Origin: Verrucomicrobiota bacterium
GTDB taxonomy: Bacteria; Verrucomicrobiota; Verrucomicrobiia; Limisphaerales; JAHEOI01
Length of the DNA stretch: 12,337 bases
Assembly (NCBI GenBank): GCA_018610125.1
Contig: JAHEOI010000184.1
Span: forward strand, 1-12,337
Direction of reading: 5' to 3'
Below are positions 1-7,304 of the stretch, in pieces. How positions within the stretch are numbered: position 1 is the first letter of the stretch; every line of letters starts with the position of its first letter. Position numbers and translations under genes: made by a program. Under the pieces are notes generated by a model. It saw only the letters and a program-made list of their open reading frames with translations, made no database searches and had not been told where the DNA came from.

Positions 1-316
1 CCTGTTGTGACGCCTGCGGGGTCTCGCTCTTTTGCGCCGGCGCTTCCGCTGTCGGGGCCGCACCACGATCGCCCCCTTTACCCTCGGCCTCTTCGAGGGT
101 TAGGATCTTCTGCCCGACCGCGATCCGATCGCCAACATTGACATGAAGACGCTCTACCTTTCCCCCTTTAGGGGCGGGAATCGGGGCAACCGCCTTCTCG
201 TTCTCAAGCTCAAGTATCGTTTGATCCTTGTCAACCTGGTCGCCTTCGTTGACCAGGATATTCACGACGACCCCGGAATCGGCGCCTTCACCTAAATTCG
301 GTAACTTTACATCCAT
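1..316 (-). CDS. aceF: Dihydrolipoamide acetyltransferase (pyruvate dehydrogenase E2), N-terminal lipoyl domain, partial
   Basis: Reading leftward from an ATG at 314-316, 105 residues are visible before the window ends. Residues 1-76 form a biotinyl/lipoyl domain: it opens MDVKLPNLGEGADSG, has the hairpin NEGDQVDKDQ, and carries the lipoyl-lysine turn ELENEKAV with K41 as the predicted lipoylation site, followed by the second half with VNVGDRIAVGQKIL. Residues 77-105 are rich in Ala, Pro, Gly and Glu, like the flexible linkers between E2 domains. The peripheral-subunit-binding and catalytic domains would lie outside the window. An in-frame TAG only 9 bp upstream of the ATG fixes the start; the upstream AGAGA is a poor ribosome site. 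Position directly downstream of aceE on the same strand makes the PDH E2 assignment strong. Another 2-oxoacid dehydrogenase E2 is possible but less likely. E2 passes the acetyl group from E1 to coenzyme A on its swinging lipoyl arm. Confidence 0.92.
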   Translation of the reverse strand, partial: MDVKLPNLGEGADSGVVVNILVNEGDQVDKDQTILELENEKAVAPIPAPKGGKVERLHVNVGDRIAVGQKILTLEEAEGKGGDRGAAPTAEAPAQKSETPQASQQ

Positions 317-564
317 ATCGTGTCTCTATTGAAGGCTATTTTGGAGGCGTTACTACCACGAAGCAAGTCTTATCCCGGTCCGAGAATAAAATAACAAGCA
401 CCGAGGAGAAACAACGCGGGATTGCTTCATCCCCTTTGCCGCACGCAATTCCCCTGCCGGAGGCGTTTCGACTCAGAGTGCGTCGCGAAATCCCCGGACA
501 TTTGCGGCAACGGATTTCGGGCGAAGACGTGACGCAACAAAGCGATGCTTCCCAGGCCGCCCAA
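317..564 (-). other. aceE-aceF intercistronic region (no gene)
   Basis: This 248-bp gap between two genes of one complex is unusually long for a PDH operon. I see no convincing open reading frame in it. It contains two overlapping inverted repeat pairs, described separately. A separate aceF promoter is possible: in the minus direction TTGTTT is followed by AT-rich TTATTTTATTC, but the spacing is off consensus and I do not call it. No strong ribosome binding site precedes aceF. The region could act as a processing or attenuation element setting the E1:E2 ratio, which is inference only. Confidence 0.5.
436..519 (-). repeat. Overlapping inverted repeats between aceE and aceF
   Basis: Two perfect 8-bp inverted repeats are visible. 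Pair A: CGAAATCC at 486-493 and GGATTTCG at 512-519, with an 18-nt loop. Pair B: TTGCCGCA at 436-443 and TGCGGCAA at 503-510. The right arm of B lies inside the loop of A, so the two stems cross: they could form a pseudoknot or be alternative structures in the aceE-aceF transcript. A shorter pair, ACGCA at 443-447 and TGCGT at 479-483, lies inside B. There is no U tract after either stem, so these are not simple intrinsic terminators. The repeats are observed; an RNA function is inferred. Confidence 0.45.
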
Positions 565-3294
565 TCACGTCATTAAGAGCGCATGCGGTTTTTCGGGGTC
601 GACGTTTAAGTCCTTGATCGCTTTATGGACGGTCTCACGATCGACCTCGCCTCTTTGGCACAACTGGTAGAGCGTGGCGATCACGGTCGTCTCGGCATCG
701 ACTTCAAAAAAGCGACGCAGTCGCGGGCGCGTATCGCTTCTACCAAAGCCATCGGTCCCGAGGCTCATGAGTCCGCCCGGCACCCAGGGCGCAATCTGGT
801 CGGGCACACTCTTCATGTAATCCGAGACCGCCACGAATGCCCCTTCTTCCTGCTCGAGGGTCTGTTCCAGGTAGGATTTTCGCGGCTCCTCCTGCGGATG
901 GAGCATGTTCCAACGACGTGCCTCAAGGGCTTCAGTTCTGAGCTGCCGATAGCTCGTAGCACTCCAAACATCGGCCGAGACATTGTAACGATCGGCCAAA
1001 ATGCCTTGCGCCTCGAGCGCGCTATTAATGATCGGTCCGCTTCCGAAGAGCTGGGCCTTGTGCTTGAGCCCCTCCGGGCCTTTCCGGAACTTGTACAATC
1101 CCTTGAGAATGCCTTCCTCGACCCCGTCAGGCATCGTGGGCATGGCGTAGTTGTCGTTGTAAAGCGTCAGGTAGTAGAAGAGCTCTTCGCCTTCCTGATA
1201 CATTCGACGCATCCCTTCCGTCACAATCACCGCCACTTCGTAACCGAACGCCGGATCATAAACGAGTGCCGTCGGGATTGCGCTCATGACGAGCTGACTG
1301 TGCCCATCTTGGTGCTGCAGGCCCTCTCCGTTCAAGGAGGTCCGTCCGGCCGTGGCACCCAGCAGAAAGCCCTTTGCCCGAATATCGCCCGCGAGCCACA
1401 TCAGGTCACCGACCCGCTGGAAGCCGAACATCGAGTAATAGATATAGAAAGGGATCATATGGGTGCTGTGCGTGGCGTAAGCCGTGCCGGCGGCCACGAA
1501 CGACGCCATCGAGCCCGCTTCGGTGATGCCCTCTTCCAAAATTTGGCCATCCTTGGCCTCATGATAGTAAAGGAGGGATTTGATATCGACCGGCTCATAA
1601 AGCTGGCCCTTGGGAGAATAGATCCCGATCTCTCGAAAGAGGGCGTCCATGCCAAAGGTCCTTGCTTCGTCCGGGATGATCGGGACGATACGCTGCCCCA
1701 CATTCCGATCCCTTAGCAAGGTGCCCAGCATCCGAACAAACGCCATTGTCGTCGAGATCTCCGTGGTCGAGCCCTTCAGGATCGGATTAAAGGCCGTCAG
1801 CTTAGGGGTCTCCAAGGTGTCGGCCTTGGTGGTGCGCTTCGGCAACGACCCGCCGAGCTCTCGCCGACGCTGCAAAAGATATTGCATTTCGGGACTGTCG
1901 CTTGCCGGTCGGGTGAAGGGGGCATCGGCAACCTCCTCATCACTGATCGGCATCCCGAAACGGGCTCGGAACTCCCGCAGCTCCTTTTCGTTCATCTTCT
2001 TTTGCTGGTGAGTGATGTTCCGGCCCTCACCGGCCTCACCGAGCCCATATCCCTTGATGGTACCTGCCAAGACGACGGTAGGACGTCCCTCATGTTCCAC
2101 CGCCGCCTTGTAAGCGGCATAAACCTTCCGCGAATCATGCCCCCCACGAGAGAGCTTCCTCAACTGCTCGTCGGTCAAATGATTCACCATCTCCCGCAGC
2201 TTCGGATACTTGCCGAAAAAGTGCTTGCGGATGTAGCTGCCCGGCTCGACCGAGTATTTCTGGTACTCACCGTCGACAGTCTCCTCCATCCGCTTCAATA
2301 GCAGCCCTTCGTCATCCCGGGCCAAAAGGTCATCCCATTCGGACCCCCAAATCACCTTGATGACGTTCCAGCCGGCCCCCCTGAAGACCGACTCCAGTTC
2401 TTGAATGATCTTCCCGTTTCCACGAACGGGCCCATCCAAACGTTGCAAGTTGCAGTTGACAACCCAGGTCAGATTGTCGAGTCCTTCCCGGGCCGCCAGG
2501 GTCAACGGCCCCAAGGTCTCCGGCTCGTCGACCTCGCCATCGCCTACAAAGGCCCAGACACGCGGCTCTTCACCCGAAAGCAGGCCGCGGGCCTGCATGT
2601 AGCGATTGAACCGAGCTTGGTAAATCGAGCAGATCGGTCCGAGTCCCATCGTGACCGTGGGAAACTGCCAAAAATCCGGCATGAGGAACGGATGGGGATA
2701 GGAAGAGAGCCCACCCGTCTCGGCAAGGTCCTGGCGGAAGTTCTGCAAGTGCTCCTCGGTCAGCCGTCCTTCCAGATAGGCTCGCGCATAGGGACCCGGA
2801 GAGGCATGGCCCTGAAAATAGACTTGATCCGCCGGGTATTCCCCGTCGCCGCCTCGGAAAAAGTGATTGAACCCGACCTCGTACAGCGTCGCGGAAGAGG
2901 CAAAGGTCGAAATATGGCCGCCCAAGCCCCCATGCTTGCGGTTGGCGTTGACCACCATGGCCATTGCGTTCCACCGAACATAGCTCTTGATGCGGCGTTC
3001 GGTTTCAATATCCCCGGGATACTCCGGCTCGTCCTCCGGAGGAATAGTATTAACGTAAGGCGTTCGAACGGGGGCCGGAAGGTCGATACCGGAGTCGCGT
3101 AAGCGCTGGGTCAGATTCTCCAAGAACAACGGAATCTGCTCCGGATTTTGATTCTTGAGGACGTGCTGGAGGACGACCTGAAGCGATTCAAACCAATGCT
3201 TGCTGTCCCCGCCGTTGTGCGATACACTCGCCTGATTCGCTTCCCTGCTCCGCTGGCGACTTACAAGATTGGAATCTCTATTCTCCGCTGTCAT
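565..3294 (-). CDS. aceE: Pyruvate dehydrogenase E1 component, homodimeric type
   Basis: This 909-residue protein matches the E. coli AceE layout (887 aa) end to end by eye. It decarboxylates pyruvate using thiamine diphosphate and reductively acetylates the lipoyl group of E2, in the cytoplasmic PDH complex. The ThDP/Mg motif is GDGEVDEPE at 251-259, with D252, N282 and Q284 matching the E. coli metal ligands D230, N260 and Q262. Active-site histidines are present: H127 (GGHIST), H163 (QGHASPG), H386 (RGGHD) and the GLQHQDGHS loop at 658-666. The catalytic Glu is E588 in ILEEGI. The N-terminal ~75 residues, which bind E2 in this family, are present, with a polar extension of about 20 residues before the homology begins. 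The ATG at 3292-3294 has only a weak AGTAGA ahead of it. It is divergent from the lipoate ligase gene and followed after 248 bp by aceF. All key residues are intact, so it is expected to be functional. Confidence 0.98.
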   Translation of the reverse strand: MTAENRDSNLVSRQRSREANQASVSHNGGDSKHWFESLQVVLQHVLKNQNPEQIPLFLENLTQRLRDSGIDLPAPVRTPYVNTIPPEDEPEYPGDIETERRIKSYVRWNAMAMVVNANRKHGGLGGHISTFASSATLYEVGFNHFFRGGDGEYPADQVYFQGHASPGPYARAYLEGRLTEEHLQNFRQDLAETGGLSSYPHPFLMPDFWQFPTVTMGLGPICSIYQARFNRYMQARGLLSGEEPRVWAFVGDGEVDEPETLGPLTLAAREGLDNLTWVVNCNLQRLDGPVRGNGKIIQELESVFRGAGWNVIKVIWGSEWDDLLARDDEGLLLKRMEETVDGEYQKYSVEPGSYIRKHFFGKYPKLREMVNHLTDEQLRKLSRGGHDSRKVYAAYKAAVEHEGRPTVVLAGTIKGYGLGEAGEGRNITHQQKKMNEKELREFRARFGMPISDEEVADAPFTRPASDSPEMQYLLQRRRELGGSLPKRTTKADTLETPKLTAFNPILKGSTTEISTTMAFVRMLGTLLRDRNVGQRIVPIIPDEARTFGMDALFREIGIYSPKGQLYEPVDIKSLLYYHEAKDGQILEEGITEAGSMASFVAAGTAYATHSTHMIPFYIYYSMFGFQRVGDLMWLAGDIRAKGFLLGATAGRTSLNGEGLQHQDGHSQLVMSAIPTALVYDPAFGYEVAVIVTEGMRRMYQEGEELFYYLTLYNDNYAMPTMPDGVEEGILKGLYKFRKGPEGLKHKAQLFGSGPIINSALEAQGILADRYNVSADVWSATSYRQLRTEALEARRWNMLHPQEEPRKSYLEQTLEQEEGAFVAVSDYMKSVPDQIAPWVPGGLMSLGTDGFGRSDTRPRLRRFFEVDAETTVIATLYQLCQRGEVDRETVHKAIKDLNVDPEKPHALLMT

Positions 3295-3344
3295 TCTACT
3301 TAATAATCAAGGTCGAGTTCACGTCGGTTGCCCAAATCGTTCAG

Positions 3345-3365
3345 TGCGCAACCACCCGTTGCGCA
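3345..3365. promoter_or_regulatory. Inverted repeat, candidate operator between aceE and lplA-like gene
   Basis: TGCGCAAC at 3345-3352 and GTTGCGCA at 3358-3365 form a perfect 8-bp inverted repeat around a CACCC spacer. It lies 51 bp upstream of the aceE ATG and about 110 bp upstream of the divergent ligase gene. The size and symmetry suit a dimeric helix-turn-helix regulator. It does not resemble the E. coli PdhR site (AATTGGT-n3-ACCAATT). A hairpin in the aceE leader is an alternative. Symmetry is observed; function is inferred. Confidence 0.4.
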
Positions 3366-3367
3366 AG

Positions 3368-3403
3368 CCATCTCAGCCGCATTGACTCAGGGATGTGAGA
3401 TGG
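3368..3403. promoter_or_regulatory. Second inverted repeat in the divergent aceE/lplA-like promoter region
   Basis: CCATCTCA at 3368-3375 and TGAGATGG at 3396-3403 form a perfect 8-bp inverted repeat with a 20-bp spacer, starting only 2 bp after the first inverted repeat. The spacer contains TTGACTCA at 3382-3389, whose TTGACT could be a -35 hexamer for the rightward gene, though I find no good -10 at the right distance. The placement suggests regulation of one or both divergent transcripts. This is a candidate only. Confidence 0.33.
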
Positions 3404-3475
3404 GGATCAGGTCGATCTTCTAACGTCTGGCTCCGTTCACGCGGAAACCATAGCAACAAAGCAGGCGGTTAACAA

Positions 3476-4198
3476 ATGAATTGGCTCAATTTAACCCTCA
3501 ATTCACCGGAAGCCAATCTGGCGCTCGACGAAGCGCTTTTGCAATGGCACGAGGCCGTCCGGGCCGACTCCGGCATTCTGCGTTTCTGGGAATCCTCGGT
3601 CCCGTTCGCGGTTGTCGGGTATGGCCAAGCCGTGGCCAGCGAGGTCAATCAAGCCGCTTGCCAAAAACGGGAAGTCCCGATCCTCCGCCGATGCACAGGA
3701 GGAGGCACCGTCGTCCAGGGACCCGGCAGTCTCAACTTTACCTTGGTCTTACCGACAGCTTCCCTTGCCCTCGCGAATAGTGTGACAGCAACGAACCGGT
3801 TTATTATGGAGTGCCATCGCCGCCTGTTCGCAGAGTTGCTCCAATCGCCCGTGACTATCCGAGGCCACACCGACCTCGCTGTTCAAGAGCAAAAGTTTTC
3901 AGGGAATGCCCAGCGACGGAGACGGCACTCGCTGTTATTCCACGGGACATTCTTGCTCGATTTTGATCTGACTGCCTTGGATGAGCTTCTCCCCTTTCCA
4001 TCAATCGCCCCGGAATACCGCGCGGGTCGCGATCATAGCGACTTCTTAACCAACCTCAAGCTGCCTCGTGAAACCGTTCAACAAGCCCTTCTCAAATGTT
4101 GGGATGCTCACAAACCGCTCGAGACACGACTTGAAGATGAGGTTGAACGGTTGGTCAAAGCAAAATATGCTCAAGCTGAATGGAATTTCCGGCGGTAG
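3476..4198 (+). CDS. Lipoate-protein ligase A family protein (compact, catalytic domain only)
   Basis: This 240-residue protein has the BPL/LplA/LipB catalytic fold signature. In order: an N-terminal NLALDEALLQ helix at 14-23, the substrate loop RRCTGGGTVVQGPGSLNF at 71-88 (compare RRSSGGGAVFH in E. coli LplA), the stretch HTDLAVQEQKFSGNAQ at 131-146 with K140 in the place of the catalytic lysine, and FHGTFLLDFDL at 155-165. LplA enzymes activate lipoate with ATP and attach it to lipoyl-domain lysines. The separate C-terminal accessory domain of E. coli LplA (about 338 aa) is absent, so it may instead be a transferase of the LipM/LipL kind or need a partner; I see no obvious LipM-like catalytic Cys. 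The ATG at 3476 is preceded by AGGCGG at 3463-3468, a good ribosome site. Its divergent position next to aceE-aceF suggests E2 is its substrate. Confidence 0.85.
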   Translation: MNWLNLTLNSPEANLALDEALLQWHEAVRADSGILRFWESSVPFAVVGYGQAVASEVNQAACQKREVPILRRCTGGGTVVQGPGSLNFTLVLPTASLALANSVTATNRFIMECHRRLFAELLQSPVTIRGHTDLAVQEQKFSGNAQRRRRHSLLFHGTFLLDFDLTALDELLPFPSIAPEYRAGRDHSDFLTNLKLPRETVQQALLKCWDAHKPLETRLEDEVERLVKAKYAQAEWNFRR

Positions 4199-4327
4199 GT
4201 GCCTGACGATAGGATCCTTCCTCATTCGAGGAGAATTGATGCGCTGACACACGCCAAGGCCTGTACCGGCGAGTCACGGCTTGCCGTTTGGATGATTTGG
4301 TTGACCGCACGATCGCTGCATCAGCCG

Positions 4328-4338
4328 TGTCTGAGACA
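4328..4338. repeat. 11-bp palindrome upstream of the ileS promoter
   Basis: TGTCTGAGACA is a perfect palindrome around a central G and ends 12 bp before the ileS -35 hexamer. Its location is where an activator or upstream repressor site could sit. A flanking ATCGCTG direct repeat occurs at 4312-4318 and 4343-4349. This is a short motif and may be chance. Confidence 0.25.
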
Positions 4339-4350
4339 ACGCATCGCTGT

Positions 4351-4379
4351 TTGACACCCTACAAATGCCCTTATAAAAT
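4351..4379 (+). promoter_or_regulatory. sigma70-type promoter of ileS
   Basis: TTGACA at 4351-4356 is a perfect -35 hexamer. It is followed by an exact 17-bp spacer and TAAAAT at 4374-4379, which matches the -10 consensus at five of six positions. Transcription would begin near 4386, leaving a leader of about 24 nt containing GGAG at 4397-4400, nine bases before the ATG. The leader is too short to hold a T-box or other aminoacyl-tRNA-sensing element. Confidence 0.8.
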
Positions 4380-4409
4380 CCTTCTTTTTGGATACTGGAG
4401 ACGCCGCTA

Positions 4410-7274
4410 ATGCAATACAAGAACACGCTGAATCTGCCACGTACCGACTTTCCCATGCGCGCCAATCTGGTGGCGCGGGAGCCTGAGCGCTTGAAGAAAT
4501 GGGAGGAAGCCGATCTTTACCATCGGATCCAGCAAAAGAACGCCAACGGGGAGCGCTTCATGCTCCACGATGGCCCGCCATTTGCCAATGGTGATGTGCA
4601 TATCGGAACAGCCCTCAATAAGATCCTGAAAGACTTCATCGTCAAATATCAGGGCCGTCGAGCCAGAAATGCGCCATACATTCCCGGATGGGATTGTCAC
4701 GGCCTGCCGATTGAATTCAAGGTCGCCCAGGAGCTCCGCAAACAAGGGGTGGAAGACCCCGACGCCGGGACACTTCGAAAGGCATGCGAGCAATACGCCT
4801 TCAAATACATCGATGTCCAGCGCGAGCAATTCAAGCGTCTCGGGGTCTTCGGCGAGTGGGAGAAGCCTTACCTGACCTTGGACGCTCGGTACGAGGCGGA
4901 AGAGCTTCGCCTCTTTGCCGACATTGTTGAGCAGGGCTTTGTCTTTCGAGGCCGAAAACCGGTCTACTGGAGCATCCCATGCCGTACCGCCCTCGCCGAG
5001 GCCGAGGTGGAATATAAGGAGCACGTCAGCCAAAGCATCTATGTGAAGTTTCCGATTGTCGGTCAGCCGAATACCTCGATCTTGATTTGGACCACCACCC
5101 CCTGGACATTGCCGGCCAACCTGGCAGTGGCTTACAACTCGACCTTTCAATACACCCAGGTCCAAGTCGGAGACGAGAGCTATATCCTTTCGAACTTGCT
5201 CCTCGACAAGGTGGCCGAGGAATGCGGCTGGTCGGACCACCTCATCATGCGCCATCTCGATGGCCAACAGCTCAGCTCGCTGGAGTACCAACATCCGTTT
5301 TGCAACCGGAAAGGCAAGCTTTTCGCGGGCGATGCTTTCGTCGACAATACCACCGGAACCGGCTTCGTGCATGTCGCTCCCGGCCATGGACTCGACGATT
5401 ACATGCTGGGACGCGAACAGGGCCTGCCCATTTACTCCCCGGTGGATGACAACGGCTGTTTCGCTTACAGCAACGATCTGCCACGCGAGGAGCAGCTCCC
5501 CGAAACACTGATCGGCAAGTCGATCCTGGAGAAGAACGGGACAAGCGAAGCCAATGAAGGCGTCCTACAGATCCTTCGCGACAATGCCGCCCTCGTCCAT
5601 CAGGAGGACTACTCCCACAGCTACCCGCACTGCTGGCGCAGCAAGACCCCCGTCATCTTTCGCGCCATGGACCAATGGTTCATTAACATCGATCACCAAG
5701 ACTTTCGTCAACAGGCACTCAAGGCGATTGACAACGTGAAATGGGTTCCTGAGTGGGGAAAACATCGGATGGCCGGCGCGGTTCAGTCGCGACCGGATTG
5801 GTGCATTTCCCGCCAACGAACGTGGGGAGTACCGATTCCGGCATTTTACAATGCCGATGGCGAGGCCATTCTCGATGCCCGTGTCATTCGCGGCACTGCC
5901 GACCTTATCGAGCAACACGGCTCCAATGTCTGGTTCGAAAAGGAATGTCGGGAATTGTGGGATCTGGTCCGGCCGAACAATTGGACCGGCTCTGTCCCGG
6001 TCTCTCAAGCGACGGATACGCTGGATGTTTGGATCGATTCCGGCTCTTCATCCCGCGCCTTTCTGATGCGTGAAAAGGAATGGGATCCATCGCCGGCCCC
6101 AAGCCAAGACCAAGCCCCAATCAAGGACGATGCGAGCTGGCGCGCCGATATTTATCTCGAAGGAAGTGATCAGCATCGAGGCTGGTTCCAATCCTCGTTG
6201 ATGCTCTCCCTTGCGGGAAATGGTCATCCCCCATACAAAACCGTGCTCACGCACGGCTTCATGGTCGACGCCGACCGCGAAAAGATCTCAAAGAGCCGGT
6301 CGGATCAATACGAGCTCCCTCGCACATCCGAGGCCTACGTCGGGAAATATGGCGCGGACATCCTCCGGCTTTGGGTCTCTTCGCAAGATTTCCGCAATGA
6401 CATCGTCGTCAGCGAGGATCGCATCAATAAGGTGGCCGAGACGTATCGCGTGATCCGAAACGCGCTCCGCTTCGAGCTTTCCAACCTCTATGATTTCGAG
6501 CCGGCCGATCAGACGGTGCACGCGGATCACCTGACTCTGCTTGACCGATGGATCCTCGACGAGCTCCGGCGCTTGGAAGACGAAGTTACCGCCGCTTATG
6601 AGCGCTGTGAGTTCCACGTGGTCTATCAACGAATCAGCCAGTTCGCCTCGGTCGAGCTGTCGGCCATCTACCATGACCTCGTTAAGGATCGGTTATACAC
6701 CGAGCCGGCTGAGTCCGAATCAAGGCGATCCACTCAAGCAACCTTGCATCGACTCGTCACCAGCCTCTGCGAGCTCCTCTCTCCCATTCTTACCTTCACC
6801 GCCGATGAGGCCTGGGAATTCATCCCGGATCCGCAGAAAGAGAGCTCGGTCCATTTATCATGGTGGCAACCGAAAGGGCTCTCTCTGACCGAGACAGAAA
6901 AGGATCAATGCGATCGCCTTTTCGGCATTCGCGAACAGGTCCTTCCGGAGTTGGAAGCCGCCCGCCAATCCAAAACCATTGGCAAGGCCTTGGAAGCAAA
7001 AGTCGTCTTGCGCGGCAAACCGGAAGTGCTCGAACTGGCGCAGCGAAAACAAGCCACGCTCAAGGAGATGCTCAATGTCTCTCAGCTCGTCATCGAAGAG
7101 CCCGCCGATCCCGCCGAAGAGGGCCTTGAGATTGCCGTCGCCCACGCGGACGGCGCCAAGTGTGAGCGCTGCTGGCATTGGGAAAACGACGTCGGTCACG
7201 ATCAACAGCACCCGACACTTTGCGGCAAGTGCGTCGGAGCCGTCTCCGAGCAGCTCCAGCAAAGCCCCGGTTGA
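4410..7274 (+). CDS. ileS: Isoleucyl-tRNA synthetase
   Basis: This 954-residue class Ia synthetase (E. coli 938 aa) charges tRNA-Ile with isoleucine in the cytoplasm. The class I HIGH motif is in PPFANGDVHIGT at 56-67. The second signature loop reads KISKS at 625-629 rather than KMSKS, which keeps both catalytic lysines. The CP1 editing domain is present, with TTTPWTLPANLAV and the GTGFVHVAPGHGLDDY stretch that includes the conserved editing Asp. PVYWS, near residue 188, is typical of the catalytic core. A C-terminal zinc finger has C918, C921, C938 and C941. The anticodon-binding domain follows the loop. The presence of the C-terminal zinc finger indicates the bacterial (type 1) form. The ATG at 4410 has GGAG nine bases upstream and a consensus promoter. 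The gene is complete and converges on the deacetylase gene with a 29-bp gap. Confidence 0.99.
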   Translation: MQYKNTLNLPRTDFPMRANLVAREPERLKKWEEADLYHRIQQKNANGERFMLHDGPPFANGDVHIGTALNKILKDFIVKYQGRRARNAPYIPGWDCHGLPIEFKVAQELRKQGVEDPDAGTLRKACEQYAFKYIDVQREQFKRLGVFGEWEKPYLTLDARYEAEELRLFADIVEQGFVFRGRKPVYWSIPCRTALAEAEVEYKEHVSQSIYVKFPIVGQPNTSILIWTTTPWTLPANLAVAYNSTFQYTQVQVGDESYILSNLLLDKVAEECGWSDHLIMRHLDGQQLSSLEYQHPFCNRKGKLFAGDAFVDNTTGTGFVHVAPGHGLDDYMLGREQGLPIYSPVDDNGCFAYSNDLPREEQLPETLIGKSILEKNGTSEANEGVLQILRDNAALVHQEDYSHSYPHCWRSKTPVIFRAMDQWFINIDHQDFRQQALKAIDNVKWVPEWGKHRMAGAVQSRPDWCISRQRTWGVPIPAFYNADGEAILDARVIRGTADLIEQHGSNVWFEKECRELWDLVRPNNWTGSVPVSQATDTLDVWIDSGSSSRAFLMREKEWDPSPAPSQDQAPIKDDASWRADIYLEGSDQHRGWFQSSLMLSLAGNGHPPYKTVLTHGFMVDADREKISKSRSDQYELPRTSEAYVGKYGADILRLWVSSQDFRNDIVVSEDRINKVAETYRVIRNALRFELSNLYDFEPADQTVHADHLTLLDRWILDELRRLEDEVTAAYERCEFHVVYQRISQFASVELSAIYHDLVKDRLYTEPAESESRRSTQATLHRLVTSLCELLSPILTFTADEAWEFIPDPQKESSVHLSWWQPKGLSLTETEKDQCDRLFGIREQVLPELEAARQSKTIGKALEAKVVLRGKPEVLELAQRKQATLKEMLNVSQLVIEEPADPAEEGLEIAVAHADGAKCERCWHWENDVGHDQQHPTLCGKCVGAVSEQLQQSPG

Positions 7275-7284
7275 CAAGTCCAGA

Positions 7285-7304
7285 AGCGGCCCGCAACGGA
7301 TTGC
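7285..7304 (+). repeat. Partial REP-like element (half copy)
   Basis: The 20-mer AGCGGCCCGCAACGGATTGC matches the left half of the hairpin repeat at 10207-10226 at 18 of 20 positions. The right arm needed to close the hairpin is missing here: sequence after TTGC diverges to TAAAGCG. It fills the gap between the convergent ileS and deacetylase genes, and its last base is the first base of the deacetylase stop codon (on the opposite strand). REP-type elements typically lie in such convergent gaps. It may be a decayed or truncated copy. Confidence 0.5.

Noticed and set aside
625..1716. 363-residue open frame on the plus strand, antisense to aceE
   Set aside because: It is a high-GC shadow frame. 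The opposite strand encodes an unmistakable AceE, and the antisense product has no recognisable domain.
2401..3102. 233-residue open frame on the plus strand, antisense to the aceE N-terminal half
   Set aside because: Shadow of aceE; no start context and no protein-family features.
4199..4409. T-box leader for ileS
   Set aside because: There is no T-box consensus or terminator/antiterminator pair, and the strong promoter at 4351-4379 leaves a leader of only about 24 nt.
4407..5387. 326-residue open frame on the minus strand, antisense to ileS
   Set aside because: Shadow of ileS, which is certain on the plus strand.
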